This document shows, piece after piece, positions 39,521 to 48,326 of a DNA stretch of 64,000 nucleotides (position 1 is its first letter; the number at the start of each line of letters is the position of its first letter). The position numbers were made by a program, and so were the translations under genes. The notes beneath the pieces were generated by a model. The model was not told the origin of the DNA, ran no database searches, and saw only the letters and a program-made list of their open reading frames with translations. The DNA comes from JANPLN01 sp964579625 (GTDB taxonomy: Bacteria > Bdellovibrionota > Bdellovibrionia > Bdellovibrionales > JAGQZY01): NCBI GenBank assembly GCA_964579625.1, contig CAZOGU010000007.1:4210-68209 (forward strand). The letters are read 5' to 3'.

Positions 39521-40324
39521 ATGGTGTCTTATCTCGACAATTTTAACTATCAAATCCTAGGCGATAATGCCAACCCCAAACTTGTATTTTTACACGGTCT
39601 CATGGGTTTTGGAAGCAATTGGAAGCCCGCCGCTCGCCATTTTGAATCCCGCTATCAAATCCTTCTCTACGATCAGCGCGGCCACGGTCGCTCGATTCAA
39701 CCGGTGAAAGGGTATCGTTTAGACGACTATGTATCTGATTTGGAACAGATTTTATCCGAACTGGGGTGGAAAGACGTGATTGTTGTTGGCCACTCTATGG
39801 GCGCCCGTGTCGCAGCCGGGTTTGCACAGAAGAACCCTTCGCTTATCAAAAAATTAATTCTTGTCGATATGGGCCCCGTTTCGGATATGACCTCCATGAT
39901 TTCTGTGGAGGAGAAGATCAAGACGGTTCCAGTTCCCTTTACTTCTCGCGATGAAGCCAGGGCTTTTTTTGATGGCCCTTTTTTACAAAAATATAAAAAT
40001 GAGACCGTGAAACAATTTTTTTACGCCAACCTCGACAGCAATGAAAAAGGCGAAATGACTTGGCGTTTTTTTCTACCAGGAATTTTAGAAACACTTTGGC
40101 AATCGCGCACTCAGCAACAGTGGGAGGCCTACCGCGGATTTACAATGCCCACGCTTCTCATTCGCGGAGAAAAATCCACGGATTTTTCCCAAGAACTCTT
40201 CGACGAAGTTGTGGCGAGCAATTCGCAGATTAAAGGCGTTGTGGTTTCTGGGGCAGGACATTGGGTGCATGTGGAAAAACTCAAAGAGCTTCTGCAAATT
40301 TTTGAAGACTTCCTCAAGAAATGA
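39521..40324 (+). CDS. Alpha/beta hydrolase
   Basis: A 267-residue hydrolase with oxyanion strand VFLHGLMGFGSNW, nucleophile elbow VGHSMGAR, probable acid near IRGEKSTDFS and catalytic His in GAGHWVHVE. Closest in layout to the esterase YbfF family and other alpha/beta-fold esterases (YDQRGHGRS loop). Substrate unknown. It diverges from pcnB by about 32 bp and precedes the helicase gene by 30 bp, so they may be co-transcribed. Confidence 0.88.
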   Translation: MVSYLDNFNYQILGDNANPKLVFLHGLMGFGSNWKPAARHFESRYQILLYDQRGHGRSIQPVKGYRLDDYVSDLEQILSELGWKDVIVVGHSMGARVAAGFAQKNPSLIKKLILVDMGPVSDMTSMISVEEKIKTVPVPFTSRDEARAFFDGPFLQKYKNETVKQFFYANLDSNEKGEMTWRFFLPGILETLWQSRTQQQWEAYRGFTMPTLLIRGEKSTDFSQELFDEVVASNSQIKGVVVSGAGHWVHVEKLKELLQIFEDFLKK

Positions 40325-40354
40325 GTGGTAGATTCGTTTCTTTAAGGTAGAAAA

Positions 40355-42031
40355 ATGACAGATAGCATTAAAAAGTTTTCCGATTATCAACTTCATCCTA
40401 CATTGCTCAAAGCCATCGAAAACATGGGCTATACATCGTGCACGCCCATTCAGGCCCGCTGCATCCCTTTGCTTTTAAATGGTCAAGATATCGCAGGCCT
40501 GGCGCAAACGGGCACCGGAAAAACCGCCGCTTTTTTGATTCCCATGATCGATCGGATTTTGCGCTCACAAGATAAAAACGAAGAGATTCCGGAGAGAATT
40601 TTTAAAAACTGGAAAGACAATCAATTTGTTTTGATTTTAGTTCCGACCCGCGAGCTTGTGACCCAAGTTTATGACAATCTCAATCAGCTTACAGCAGGCT
40701 CTGGCATGCAGTCCGTTTTTCTTTATGGTGGTGTTGGTTATGATGAGCAAAAAAGTTCACTCAAAAAACCATTCCAATTTCTTGTATCCACACCAGGCCG
40801 CTTGATTGATCTTTATAAAGAAGGATTCGTCGACTTTAAACAAGTTCGCGCGATGATTTTTGATGAAGCCGATCGCATGTTTGATATGGGCTTTCAGCAA
40901 GATGTGTTTTTTATTCTCAACCGTGTGCCGAAAGATCGCCAGTTGCTCATGTTCAGCGCGACACTCAATATGCTTGTGACAGAGATGGCTTACGAAGCTC
41001 ACGCCAATCCTGTAGAGATTGATGTCAGTCGCGACAAAGTGACGACCGAAAATATCGAAGATTTTATTATCCACATGGGCAAAGAAGAAAAAGCCAAATA
41101 TCTTTTGACGATTTTTAAAAAATACAGCCCAAAGCAAGTGATCATCTTTAGTAATTTTAAAAACAAAGTTCCACGCGTGGCCCAGTTTTTAAACGACAAT
41201 GGCTATCCCGCGCTTGGGATTTCGAGTTTGATGACACAAGCGCAGCGCAATCGAGTGATCGAGAGATTTAAATCCGAAAACCAACACAACATCATGGTCG
41301 CGACCGATTTGGCAGCTCGTGGTCTTGATATCAAAGGTGTGGATCTGGTGATTAACTTCGAACTTCCCGAAGATGCAGAAAACTACGTGCATCGCATTGG
41401 TCGCACGGGTCGTGCGGAACAAAAGGGAATGGCCATCAGTTTTGTATCGGATCGTGATGTGGAATCCCTCGTGCGCATCGAAGAGTATCTCAAAGAAAAA
41501 TTAGATACACTTTGGATCGAGGACACAGAATTTGTAAAAGACTTTAAGCCTATGCCTGTGGAAGATTTTTATCGTCCACAATTTGATAAGCGAGGTCCAC
41601 CTTCGGATCGTGGTCCACGACGAGAGGGTCGAAGTGGCGGCGGAGATCGTCGCCCGCGACGCGATTTTGACAACAACAAACGACGCGATCAGGGACGTGA
41701 CCAGCAAGGGCGTGATCAAGGACCACCGCGCGGAGACAGGCCCGCCGGAGCTTCCCGAGGACCCAGCGAACACAGAGCGAACAATGGTTCTGGGGCGACA
41801 GAGTCCGTTCACCGTGATCGTAAAATGGGACGCCATAAGCATTCCAAAAATGACAATCAACCAAGGTCAGGACGCTCTTTTGACAACAAAAAGAAATTTC
41901 AAAAGAACGATCGTTTTAAAAAACCACACGATGGCAAAAGAAGTGCATCGTCTTCAGTAAAATCAAAACCAAGCTCATCTCTCTGGGGAAAAATCACGAG
42001 CAAGGTCAAAAGTTTAATTGCAGGCAGATAG
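40355..42031 (+). CDS. DEAD-box ATP-dependent RNA helicase with Arg/Gly-rich tail
   Basis: A 558-residue helicase. In order: the Q motif (GYTSCTPIQARCIP), Walker A AQTGTGKTAAF, PTRELV, DEAD box (IFDEADRMFDMGFQ), SAT, ARGLDIKGVDLVINFELP and HRIGRTGRAEQ. The C-terminal 140 residues are a disordered R/G/D-rich tail (PRREGRSGGGDRRPRRDF), suited to RNA binding, then a Ser/Lys-rich end. RhlB/RhlE-like; involved in RNA unwinding in ribosome biogenesis or decay. Close to the upstream hydrolase. Confidence 0.95.
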   Translation: MTDSIKKFSDYQLHPTLLKAIENMGYTSCTPIQARCIPLLLNGQDIAGLAQTGTGKTAAFLIPMIDRILRSQDKNEEIPERIFKNWKDNQFVLILVPTRELVTQVYDNLNQLTAGSGMQSVFLYGGVGYDEQKSSLKKPFQFLVSTPGRLIDLYKEGFVDFKQVRAMIFDEADRMFDMGFQQDVFFILNRVPKDRQLLMFSATLNMLVTEMAYEAHANPVEIDVSRDKVTTENIEDFIIHMGKEEKAKYLLTIFKKYSPKQVIIFSNFKNKVPRVAQFLNDNGYPALGISSLMTQAQRNRVIERFKSENQHNIMVATDLAARGLDIKGVDLVINFELPEDAENYVHRIGRTGRAEQKGMAISFVSDRDVESLVRIEEYLKEKLDTLWIEDTEFVKDFKPMPVEDFYRPQFDKRGPPSDRGPRREGRSGGGDRRPRRDFDNNKRRDQGRDQQGRDQGPPRGDRPAGASRGPSEHRANNGSGATESVHRDRKMGRHKHSKNDNQPRSGRSFDNKKKFQKNDRFKKPHDGKRSASSSVKSKPSSSLWGKITSKVKSLIAGR

Positions 42032-42058
42032 TAAAAACACAGTGTCGGTGGAATTCCA

Positions 42059-42946
42059 ATGAATCAATGGCTGAATTATCATCATCTCTATTACTTTAAA
42101 ACCATCGCCGAGGAAAACAGTGTTTCCAAGGCTGCGGCAAAACTGCGCTTAGGGCAACCCACGTTGAGCGCGCAACTCAAACAGTTCGAAGATCAGTTGG
42201 GAATTGAGTTGTTTGAGCGTCATCATAAAAAATTAGTGCTCACCGAACACGGAAAAAAAGCGCTTCAGTATGCGCAATCTATTTTTAAAATGGGTCAAGA
42301 GATGATCGAAGTGTTGAACGATGAGATTCAACCCCATCGCACCCACTTGCAAATCGGGGCTCTCGACAGCGTTCCGAAACAAGTCATTTTGCAAATGGTG
42401 ACTCAGGCCTACAAACAGGAAGACTGCACAGTGTCTCTCACTGAGGGAAAATACGAAGAATTGATTCGTGAGATTGCTGCCTATCGCTTGGATTTGTGTA
42501 TCATGAATTTTGTACCCAATATTCGTGACGTCAAAGGCCTTCAGTACCGTCAGATTGCGCGTCGTAAAATTTCGGTTTATGGGGCAGTAAAATTTAAAAA
42601 TCTAAAAAAGAATTTTCCACATTGTTTGAATGGGCAAAAATTTATTCTTTCGACCTATGATAGTAAAAGCCGCTCCGACATGGAGCACTGGTTTTCCACA
42701 CATCGAATCGCAGTGGATACCATCGCCGAAACTCAAGATATCAGTCTTAAAAAAATGATGGCCGTCGAAGGATTGGGTCTCACTGCGACGCCCAATTACG
42801 CTGTCGAAAAACAGGTGAAGGCCGGTTTGCTTCATCACATTGGTGATTTGCCGGGCGTTTTTGAAGAGCTGTATCTGATCTCTGCAGAGAGAAAACTCGC
42901 GCATCCTCTAGCGAAAATGCTGATGAAAAATTTTAGCATCAGTTAA
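42059..42946 (+). CDS. LysR-family regulator, NhaR-like
   Basis: A 295-residue LysR-type transcription factor. The N-terminal winged HTH reads NYHHLYYFKTIAEENSVSKAAAKL, then GQPTLSAQLKQFEDQLGIELFERHHKKLVLT. The NYHHLYYF opening and overall pattern match NhaR, which controls the Na+/H+ antiporter in E. coli. The effector domain (residues 95-295) carries the usual two-lobe pattern. No nhaA gene is adjacent, so its target is elsewhere. It follows the helicase by 28 bp. Confidence 0.85.
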   Translation: MNQWLNYHHLYYFKTIAEENSVSKAAAKLRLGQPTLSAQLKQFEDQLGIELFERHHKKLVLTEHGKKALQYAQSIFKMGQEMIEVLNDEIQPHRTHLQIGALDSVPKQVILQMVTQAYKQEDCTVSLTEGKYEELIREIAAYRLDLCIMNFVPNIRDVKGLQYRQIARRKISVYGAVKFKNLKKNFPHCLNGQKFILSTYDSKSRSDMEHWFSTHRIAVDTIAETQDISLKKMMAVEGLGLTATPNYAVEKQVKAGLLHHIGDLPGVFEELYLISAERKLAHPLAKMLMKNFSIS

Positions 42947-43089
42947 AACGATACAAATGATGTTTTTTATCTAGTTTCACAAAACTCCTTTATTTGTAAT
43001 AATTAAATTGTTCACGCGCGTGTCTTTAGCGGGAACTCTCCAGAGCTCTGGAGTGTCCTCAGGGTCGATTTAACAACCAGGAGGTCAGA

Positions 43090-43419
43090 GTGATTACAGT
43101 CCATTTTAAAAATTTACGTCGCTCGGAATTTATCGAAATGAATGCAAAGAGAGCGTTTTCACCACTATTAGAATCTTCACACATGTACGATGCCATTTTG
43201 ACAGTCACTGTGGAAATGCAAAACTCACCGTTAAAAGCTGGAAAAGATCATTTCGTCGTTAGTGGCCGACTTTTAAAATCTAAAAAGCGCACTCTATTTG
43301 TTAGTAAATCAGGTGAAAATGTTTTTGAAGTGATACAAGCCTCAGCGCGCGTGATGGAAGAACGCTTACGAAAGCAAAAAAAGAAAGTATCCACCTCGCG
43401 GCGGCGTCTCTCGTCGTAA
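43090..43419 (+). CDS. Ribosome hibernation factor-like (HPF/RaiA) protein
   Basis: A 109-residue basic protein resembling the S30AE domain of HPF/RaiA: VHFKNLRRSEFIEMNAKRAFSPLL, LTVTVEMQNSPLKAGKDHFVVSGRLL, then KSGENVFEVIQASARVMEERLRKQKKK. The order of beta strands and the final helix rich in Arg/Lys fits a factor that binds the 30S subunit in stationary phase. GTG 43090 is preceded by AGGAGG. It ends in a terminator at 43491. The match is reasonable but divergent. Confidence 0.7.
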   Translation: MITVHFKNLRRSEFIEMNAKRAFSPLLESSHMYDAILTVTVEMQNSPLKAGKDHFVVSGRLLKSKKRTLFVSKSGENVFEVIQASARVMEERLRKQKKKVSTSRRRLSS

Positions 43420-43490
43420 ACGACAGTGGCCTGATGGGTCACCCGCCCGCGGCCTGTCAGCCACTGCATCGTTTGATTTAAGCAAAAAAA

Positions 43491-43518
43491 AACGCCGCAT
43501 CGGATGCGGCGTTTTTTG
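43491..43518. terminator. Bidirectional Rho-independent terminator
   Basis: Stem AACGCCGCATC / GATGCGGCGTT with A-run on its left and T-run on its right. It serves the HPF-like gene on the plus strand and the convergent exported gene on the minus strand. Confidence 0.92.
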
Positions 43519-43539
43519 TTTTTAAACTGAGTTGATCAG

Positions 43540-44109
43540 TTAAGATTTTTTCTTGGAAGTGTTTTTGTTAAGTGCAGCTTGCCATTTAAAAGTCTTGATC
43601 ATTTTGTTGCACTCATTAAGTGCTGTTTTAAATGAATCAACATGGTCGCGACAGGTGAGAAGAACCGCTTTTTTGTCCTTCATAAAAATCACTTGGCGAA
43701 GTTGTCTTTTTTTCGAAGTGTTTACAAGGTCAACCACATAGCCATTTTGACCATTCATTGCAAACTTCTTAGAGCCCTTCACATCAAAACCAAACTTTGG
43801 ATACTCTTTGGTCCAACGTTTTACATACTGAGAAATCTCCATGGATTTTTCGAGCTGGTCCACGCGAACCGTCAATGTGGCGCGCATGTTGTTTTTAACA
43901 ACCGGCGAGCGAAACATCGTCGCAATATAGCGAGTGTTTTTTGGTGGAGCTGTTTGGATCCAACTTGTCGACGCTGTTTGCATTTCAAACCCTTGTGGAG
44001 ATTTATAAACTCCCAACTGAGGTTTTACTTTGTTTCCAGCACCAGGAATTGGAGCAGCAAAGGAGGTTTGGGCCAATAAAAATAGGATTGTTGTAATTAT
44101 GTATTTCAT
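43540..44109 (-). CDS. Exported hypothetical protein
   Basis: Start at ATG 44109, giving 189 residues with signal peptide MKYIITTILFLLAQTSFAA. The mature protein (PGAGNKVKPQLGVYKSPQGFEM...WIQTAPPKNTRYIATMF) looks like a small PsbP/DUF1795-like beta domain and contains RQVIFMKDKKAVLLTCRDHVDSFKTALNEC near its end, typical of such domains. The C-terminus is Lys-rich (NTSKKKS). Likely periplasmic; function unknown. Confidence 0.7.
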   Translation of the reverse strand: MKYIITTILFLLAQTSFAAPIPGAGNKVKPQLGVYKSPQGFEMQTASTSWIQTAPPKNTRYIATMFRSPVVKNNMRATLTVRVDQLEKSMEISQYVKRWTKEYPKFGFDVKGSKKFAMNGQNGYVVDLVNTSKKRQLRQVIFMKDKKAVLLTCRDHVDSFKTALNECNKMIKTFKWQAALNKNTSKKKS

Positions 44110-44188
44110 AGTCTTCGAGTCTATCAAACAAAGTTCAAAAGGCAAGACCCCCGACCTGTGGTTGGTCGAGGCCCACGGCTGGAGGGGG

Positions 44189-45244
44189 CTAAGGCGGCGT
44201 TATCGCCCGCATCTTATCGACAACCTTACGAATCAGGCTGTAGGGTATTTCCTCAGTGATTTTAGCTACATCTAGCCAAAGCACAGAGGTTTGTTTGGCA
44301 AAAACACCTGAGGACGATGGTGTTTTTTGGATGCGCATAAAGATTTCGTATTTGGTGATCGAATGCTTCAGGTCAAACTTTTCTGGACGTTGGTTGAGGC
44401 GTTGGATGGAGCCCGGAAGAATAGGACTCTTGCGCAAGAACGGGGCGTAGGCATTTTGCACAAACGCAATCTTGTTCTTTTTTTGCACCCACTCGACAGT
44501 CCACAACAGAATTTGTGATTCGGCTTTTGGTTTTTTAAGGGGCAACTGAGAGAGCTGTCCTTTTTGTCGTCCCACACACTTTGCACTCCACGGACATAGA
44601 AAGCAGGCGGGTGATTGCGTAGTACAAACCGTGGCACCTAATTCCATCATTCCTTGATTGATTGAAGAACTATCGGAATGTTGCGCGATACGATCGGCCA
44701 GAGTTTGCAGCTCTAAACGATCTTTTGATTGCCACCATTTCCACTTTTTTCCTGTCACGCGCGACAAAATGCGAATCACATTTCCATCTAAGACGCCGAC
44801 CTTTTCGCCAAAGGCAAGGCTGCTCACCGCACGAGATGTGTAGGGGCCAAATCCGGGCAAGGGTAAAAGTTCTGCTGCGGTTTTTGGAAAGCCTGTGGGT
44901 TTTAAAGTTTTTGCAGCTTTATGAAGATTGCGTGCGCGTGAGTAATAACCGAGGCCGGCCCAGTATTTTACAACCTCTTTTTCGTCGGCTTCCGCCAAGC
45001 TTTCAAGCGTGGGAAAGCGCTCCATAAATCGAAGATAAAACGGAATCACCGCCTGTGTGGTTGTTTGCTGAAGCATCACTTCGGAAATCCAAATGCGGTA
45101 AGGATCTTTGGACTCGCGCCAAGGAAGATCGCGTCGATTTTGTAAAAACCATTTAAAAAGTGGTTTTTGCAAAGTTTCTGGAGCCAAAGACTCAGAAGTT
45201 TTTGTCGATCCGCGTTTTTGCTTCTTTGCGCGTTGTTTTGTCAT
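44189..45244 (-). CDS. mutY: A/G-specific adenine DNA glycosylase
   Basis: A 351-residue MutY. It removes A mispaired with 8-oxoG. HhH-GPD features: WISEVMLQQTTTQAVIPFY (catalytic Glu), LAGLGYYSRARNL, LPGFGPYTSRAVSSLAFGEKVGVLDGNV (catalytic Asp), and the 4Fe-4S motif C-x6-C-x2-C-x5-C (CTTQSPACFLCPWSAKC). A NUDIX-like 8-oxoG-recognising C-terminal domain (about 230-345) is present. The N-terminus begins with about 20 Lys/Arg-rich residues. Divergent from the agmatinase-family gene, with a GTACGCCGTAC palindrome between them. Confidence 0.93.
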   Translation of the reverse strand: MTKQRAKKQKRGSTKTSESLAPETLQKPLFKWFLQNRRDLPWRESKDPYRIWISEVMLQQTTTQAVIPFYLRFMERFPTLESLAEADEKEVVKYWAGLGYYSRARNLHKAAKTLKPTGFPKTAAELLPLPGFGPYTSRAVSSLAFGEKVGVLDGNVIRILSRVTGKKWKWWQSKDRLELQTLADRIAQHSDSSSINQGMMELGATVCTTQSPACFLCPWSAKCVGRQKGQLSQLPLKKPKAESQILLWTVEWVQKKNKIAFVQNAYAPFLRKSPILPGSIQRLNQRPEKFDLKHSITKYEIFMRIQKTPSSSGVFAKQTSVLWLDVAKITEEIPYSLIRKVVDKMRAITPP

Positions 45245-45270
45245 CCTGACGTGTTTATCCTAAGTTGTTT

Positions 45271-45295
45271 CCAAAAGGTACGCCGTACCTTTTGG
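45271..45295. repeat. Solo palindrome of the RAYT-associated type
   Basis: A perfect 25-bp palindrome with core AAAGGTACGCCGTACCTTT plus CCA/TGG ends (central base unpaired). It matches the RAYT-flanking core but lacks the CCTTAAG tail. It lies between divergent mutY and the agmatinase-family gene, where it may act as a REP remnant or a regulatory site. Confidence 0.85.
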
Positions 45296-45325
45296 GGACG
45301 CAGTGTTTCTTCGTTGTGAGGTTTT

Positions 45326-46261
45326 ATGGAATACATACCAATTTCGGGGCGCGAGATGCCTCGCTTTGCTGGAATCAAAACTTTTTTTCGATTGCCTCAT
45401 GTGGCTATGGACAAAGATTACGACATTGCACTTGTCGGTGTTCCATTTGATGGCTCCCTTTCGTATCGACCCGGTGCTCGCTTCGCTCCATCGCGCGTGC
45501 GCGAGCTCTCGTCTTTGGGACGGGTGTATCATTGGGAGAGACAGCTGAGTTTTATCGATCAACTCAAGGTGGCGGATATTGGGGATTGCCCCATCGTGCC
45601 TATTGATGTGGCTAAATCCTATAAGAGCATCGAGAAGTACTTTTCGAAACTGATGAGTCTCAATAAAAAATTTATTTCCGTGGGTGGCGATCATTCAACG
45701 ACGCTTCCCATTCTTCGCGCCTTAAAAAAGAAATATAAAAAACCATTAGCACTTGTTCACTTTGATGCGCACTTGGACACTTATCCTGCCGCTTGGGGCT
45801 GTGAGTACCACCATGGTTCCTTTTTGCGACACGCTATCGAAGAAGGACTTGTTCAGCCCAAAAAAACGTTTCAGTTGGGATTGCGTGGCCCCCTGGCAGG
45901 AAAAGACGATTTGGAGTTTGTGAATAAAAAAGGCTTACAGCCGTTTACTGTGGAAACCATTCGTTCGGTGAATCTCAAAACCGTTAGTCAAAAAATAAAT
46001 AAATTGATCGGCAATGATCTATGCTACCTCACCTTTGATGTGGATTGTTTAGATCCGGCCTACGCGCCTGGAACCGGTACTCCGGTGGTTGGTGGATTAA
46101 CCACGTACGAAACGCAACAGATTTTACGTGGTCTTAAACTTCCAGGTCTCATCGGCGCCGACGTCGTCGAAGTTTCCCCGCCGTACGATCACGCCGATAT
46201 CACAAGCCTTGCCGCGGTAGACACGATGTTCGAAATTTTAAATATTTACGCTGGTAAATAA
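45326..46261 (+). CDS. speB: Agmatinase/arginase family protein (ureohydrolase)
   Basis: A 311-residue dinuclear-manganese ureohydrolase, hydrolysing agmatine to putrescine and urea, or a related guanidino compound. Motifs: SVGGDHSTTLPILRA, VHFDAHLDTYPA and LTFDVDCLDPAYAPGTGTP, which provide the Mn ligands (His, four Asp). The N-terminal GVPFDGSLSYRPGARFAP matches agmatinases. Assignment within the family (agmatinase, guanidinobutyrase) rests on pattern only. It is monocistronic and ends in a REP-like hairpin at 46268. Confidence 0.88.
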   Translation: MEYIPISGREMPRFAGIKTFFRLPHVAMDKDYDIALVGVPFDGSLSYRPGARFAPSRVRELSSLGRVYHWERQLSFIDQLKVADIGDCPIVPIDVAKSYKSIEKYFSKLMSLNKKFISVGGDHSTTLPILRALKKKYKKPLALVHFDAHLDTYPAAWGCEYHHGSFLRHAIEEGLVQPKKTFQLGLRGPLAGKDDLEFVNKKGLQPFTVETIRSVNLKTVSQKINKLIGNDLCYLTFDVDCLDPAYAPGTGTPVVGGLTTYETQQILRGLKLPGLIGADVVEVSPPYDHADITSLAAVDTMFEILNIYAGK

Positions 46262-46267
46262 AACTCG

Positions 46268-46326
46268 GTCATCTGAGCTGAGCGAAGGGTCTCTCGGCGG
46301 GGGATCCTTCACTTCGCTCAGATGAC
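46268..46326. repeat. REP-like long hairpin after agmatinase-family gene
   Basis: Arms GTCATCTGAGC(TGA)GCGAAGG and CCTTCACTTCGCTCAGATGAC are inverted repeats around a GGTCTCTCGGCGGGGGATC centre. It lies between convergent genes. It resembles the dispersed TCATCCTGAGCGAAGCGAAGG family; an incomplete copy is at 18096. It may also act as a bidirectional terminator. Confidence 0.7.
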
Positions 46327-46336
46327 AGCAAGGGAA

Positions 46337-47764
46337 TTAATATCGTAAAAGGGCATTTGAAGTTAAGGCTGTGAGCTCAAGATCCATATTTTCGCTCAGC
46401 ACTTCCGATTGTTGAATGACCATCAGTGCATAACCGATATTTGCGGATCTGGATTCCACCGTCGAAACAATAACATCACTTCCAGGAATTTTAATGAGGT
46501 CAAAAAGTGTCCCACGTAAACCTTTGCCAGCCGTGGAAATGGCTTTTGCCACGGGAATAACTCCAATCAAATTAATTAAAAAAACAATATCTCCTTGAAG
46601 ATTTTGTTTTTCGCTCTCCTCAAACGACAAAACTCCTTCGGAAAACGTTCCATCCGCTAAAAGTTGAGTCCCTGCGAAACGGGAGACATAAGCAATCTCT
46701 GCATCCTGGTATCCGCGTCGAGCCCCCCAAAGACCATCAGCCACTGTCAAAGAACAAATGGCTGTGGCTGGTACAGTCCCTAATCCCGACCAAATCCCAA
46801 CTCCGCAAACCACAGCGGCTGCTGTGCCAACGCCAATCGAAGTCAAAATTCTTTTTCGCTGCTGTCGTTCAAGATCATACCACGCTGAACACAAAATTTG
46901 CAGATCGTTCTCTGTGCGTGAATACTGAGTAATGACTTTGTCTGCGTAGTTTTCAAAATTAACCAATCCCATTTCGTGATCTGTTGCCGTTAAATTGAGA
47001 TAACTCCAAAACGTATTCACGTGGCGAGTTTGCATTCCATCGACCGCCGAAATAAAATCCTGATTGAATCTAATAAGCTGATCAAAAACAGAAAAGATTT
47101 TATCGGAAGACAGGAGAGAGTCCTCATTTAAAAATGCCAACAGAGGATTCATTGCCAATAGGTCGTTTGAGAGCTGAAGGAAAAACTGGTTTGTTTTCTT
47201 TTGTGTCGTTGCAAAATCCGTCTTGGAAGGAGTTTCTGAAACAATTTTAACAAAAATATGCTGCCATAGTTGTAACGATTTTTCTTTTTCCGCCTCAGAA
47301 AAAGAAAAGCCGTCTATTCTAAAATCCGCTATCGCCGATGGAGGAAGTTTTTTGTCACGGATAAGAGTTAAAACCAATTTATTGGTGTAAGCCTGTCTAG
47401 CATTGATACGCTGAAGTCCGCTTCTTTGAGCGATGGCACGAACCATCTTGGACAATCGCATCTGCTCATCAAGCACTTTGACAAAGTCTTGGTAAAAAGA
47501 CTGGCACGAGCTCGTATGACAGTTGCTGAGATACATTTTAGCTTTTGAAAGATTCTCAAGCGATTTTTGTGAGTTGGTGAGTAATTTATCTTTCATGATT
47601 CGTAGAAGAAACTCTCGTTGGGAGAGATCACTTTCTATCAGGGGCGTGTTTTGACAAAGCGGACGGACGGAGGCCTCACTGGCGAGCCCAAAAGTGAATA
47701 ACAAAAAGAAAATATACAAAAATCGAATCCCAAATATCCCCACACAACCCCTTGCGTCGTGCAA
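46337..47764 (-). CDS. Exported hypothetical membrane-associated protein
   Basis: A 475-residue protein with an N-terminal signal (FGIRFLYIFFLLFTFGLASEA). Residues 20-300 are mostly helical, with Gln/Lys/Leu-rich segments (LENLSKAKMYLSNC, CQSFYQDFVKVLDEQM) that could form coiled coils. A Gly/Ala-rich hydrophobic stretch (GVGTAAAVVCGVGIWSGLGTVPATAICSL) may span or insert in a membrane, and a second lies at about residue 395. No family recognised. Size and make-up recall exported proteins at 59442-61073. Confidence 0.7.
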   Translation of the reverse strand: MHDARGCVGIFGIRFLYIFFLLFTFGLASEASVRPLCQNTPLIESDLSQREFLLRIMKDKLLTNSQKSLENLSKAKMYLSNCHTSSCQSFYQDFVKVLDEQMRLSKMVRAIAQRSGLQRINARQAYTNKLVLTLIRDKKLPPSAIADFRIDGFSFSEAEKEKSLQLWQHIFVKIVSETPSKTDFATTQKKTNQFFLQLSNDLLAMNPLLAFLNEDSLLSSDKIFSVFDQLIRFNQDFISAVDGMQTRHVNTFWSYLNLTATDHEMGLVNFENYADKVITQYSRTENDLQILCSAWYDLERQQRKRILTSIGVGTAAAVVCGVGIWSGLGTVPATAICSLTVADGLWGARRGYQDAEIAYVSRFAGTQLLADGTFSEGVLSFEESEKQNLQGDIVFLINLIGVIPVAKAISTAGKGLRGTLFDLIKIPGSDVIVSTVESRSANIGYALMVIQQSEVLSENMDLELTALTSNALLRY

Positions 47765-47907
47765 CTATGCCAAGAGGTATCGGGAAAAGAAAACAAGAAA
47801 TGCGTTACGCTCCCAGAGTGAAAAAATTATAAATCAAAAAGTCCACGCCCATAATGCATTGCGCCCAGAATGACGGGGGAAGGGGACTTCAATTGGGACG
47901 ATTGTCT

Positions 47908-48315
47908 TCAATCAGGGTAAATAAAATCGATGGGGGAATCGATTTCGGCGCTTAAACTTTTATGAACGGGACAAGTGTGAGCGGTGTTTTCGAGCTTTTT
48001 GCGATATTCGTGCGGAATTCCCGGTGGCATTGTAATCACCACAGGCAAGCGACCAATTCGTCGTGGATTTTGCACCATATGTTTTTCAACGCGAGCGGTG
48101 GCTCCCTGAAGCGAAACACCATCGCGTTCGGCGACGATGGACATCACCGTGAGTGCGCAAGTGCCAAGGGCCGACGCCACTAAATCTGTCGGCGAAAAAC
48201 GCTCCCCGCGTCCGTTGTTGTCCACAGGAGCATCTGTTTCGATCAAAGAGCCCGACGGGCCATGATGAACTTCGCAATGTTTTTCACCTTGGTATGTGGC
48301 GGTGACTACAACCAT
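47908..48315 (-). CDS. OsmC family protein
   Basis: A 135-residue OsmC/Ohr-fold protein. The two redox Cys are in LGTCALTVMSIVAER and NTAHTCPVHKSL, and the helix SPTDLVASAL is typical of YhfA-type OsmC proteins. It reduces organic hydroperoxides or binds fatty acids. It lies 11 bp after alaS on the same strand and may be transcribed with it. Confidence 0.9.
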   Translation of the reverse strand: MVVVTATYQGEKHCEVHHGPSGSLIETDAPVDNNGRGERFSPTDLVASALGTCALTVMSIVAERDGVSLQGATARVEKHMVQNPRRIGRLPVVITMPPGIPHEYRKKLENTAHTCPVHKSLSAEIDSPIDFIYPD

Positions 48316-48326
48316 AACAACGACTC

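Noticed and set aside
41583..41960. Alternative-frame open reading frame within the helicase Arg/Gly tail
   Set aside because: Arises from the biased codon content of the tail; helicase frame continues uninterrupted.
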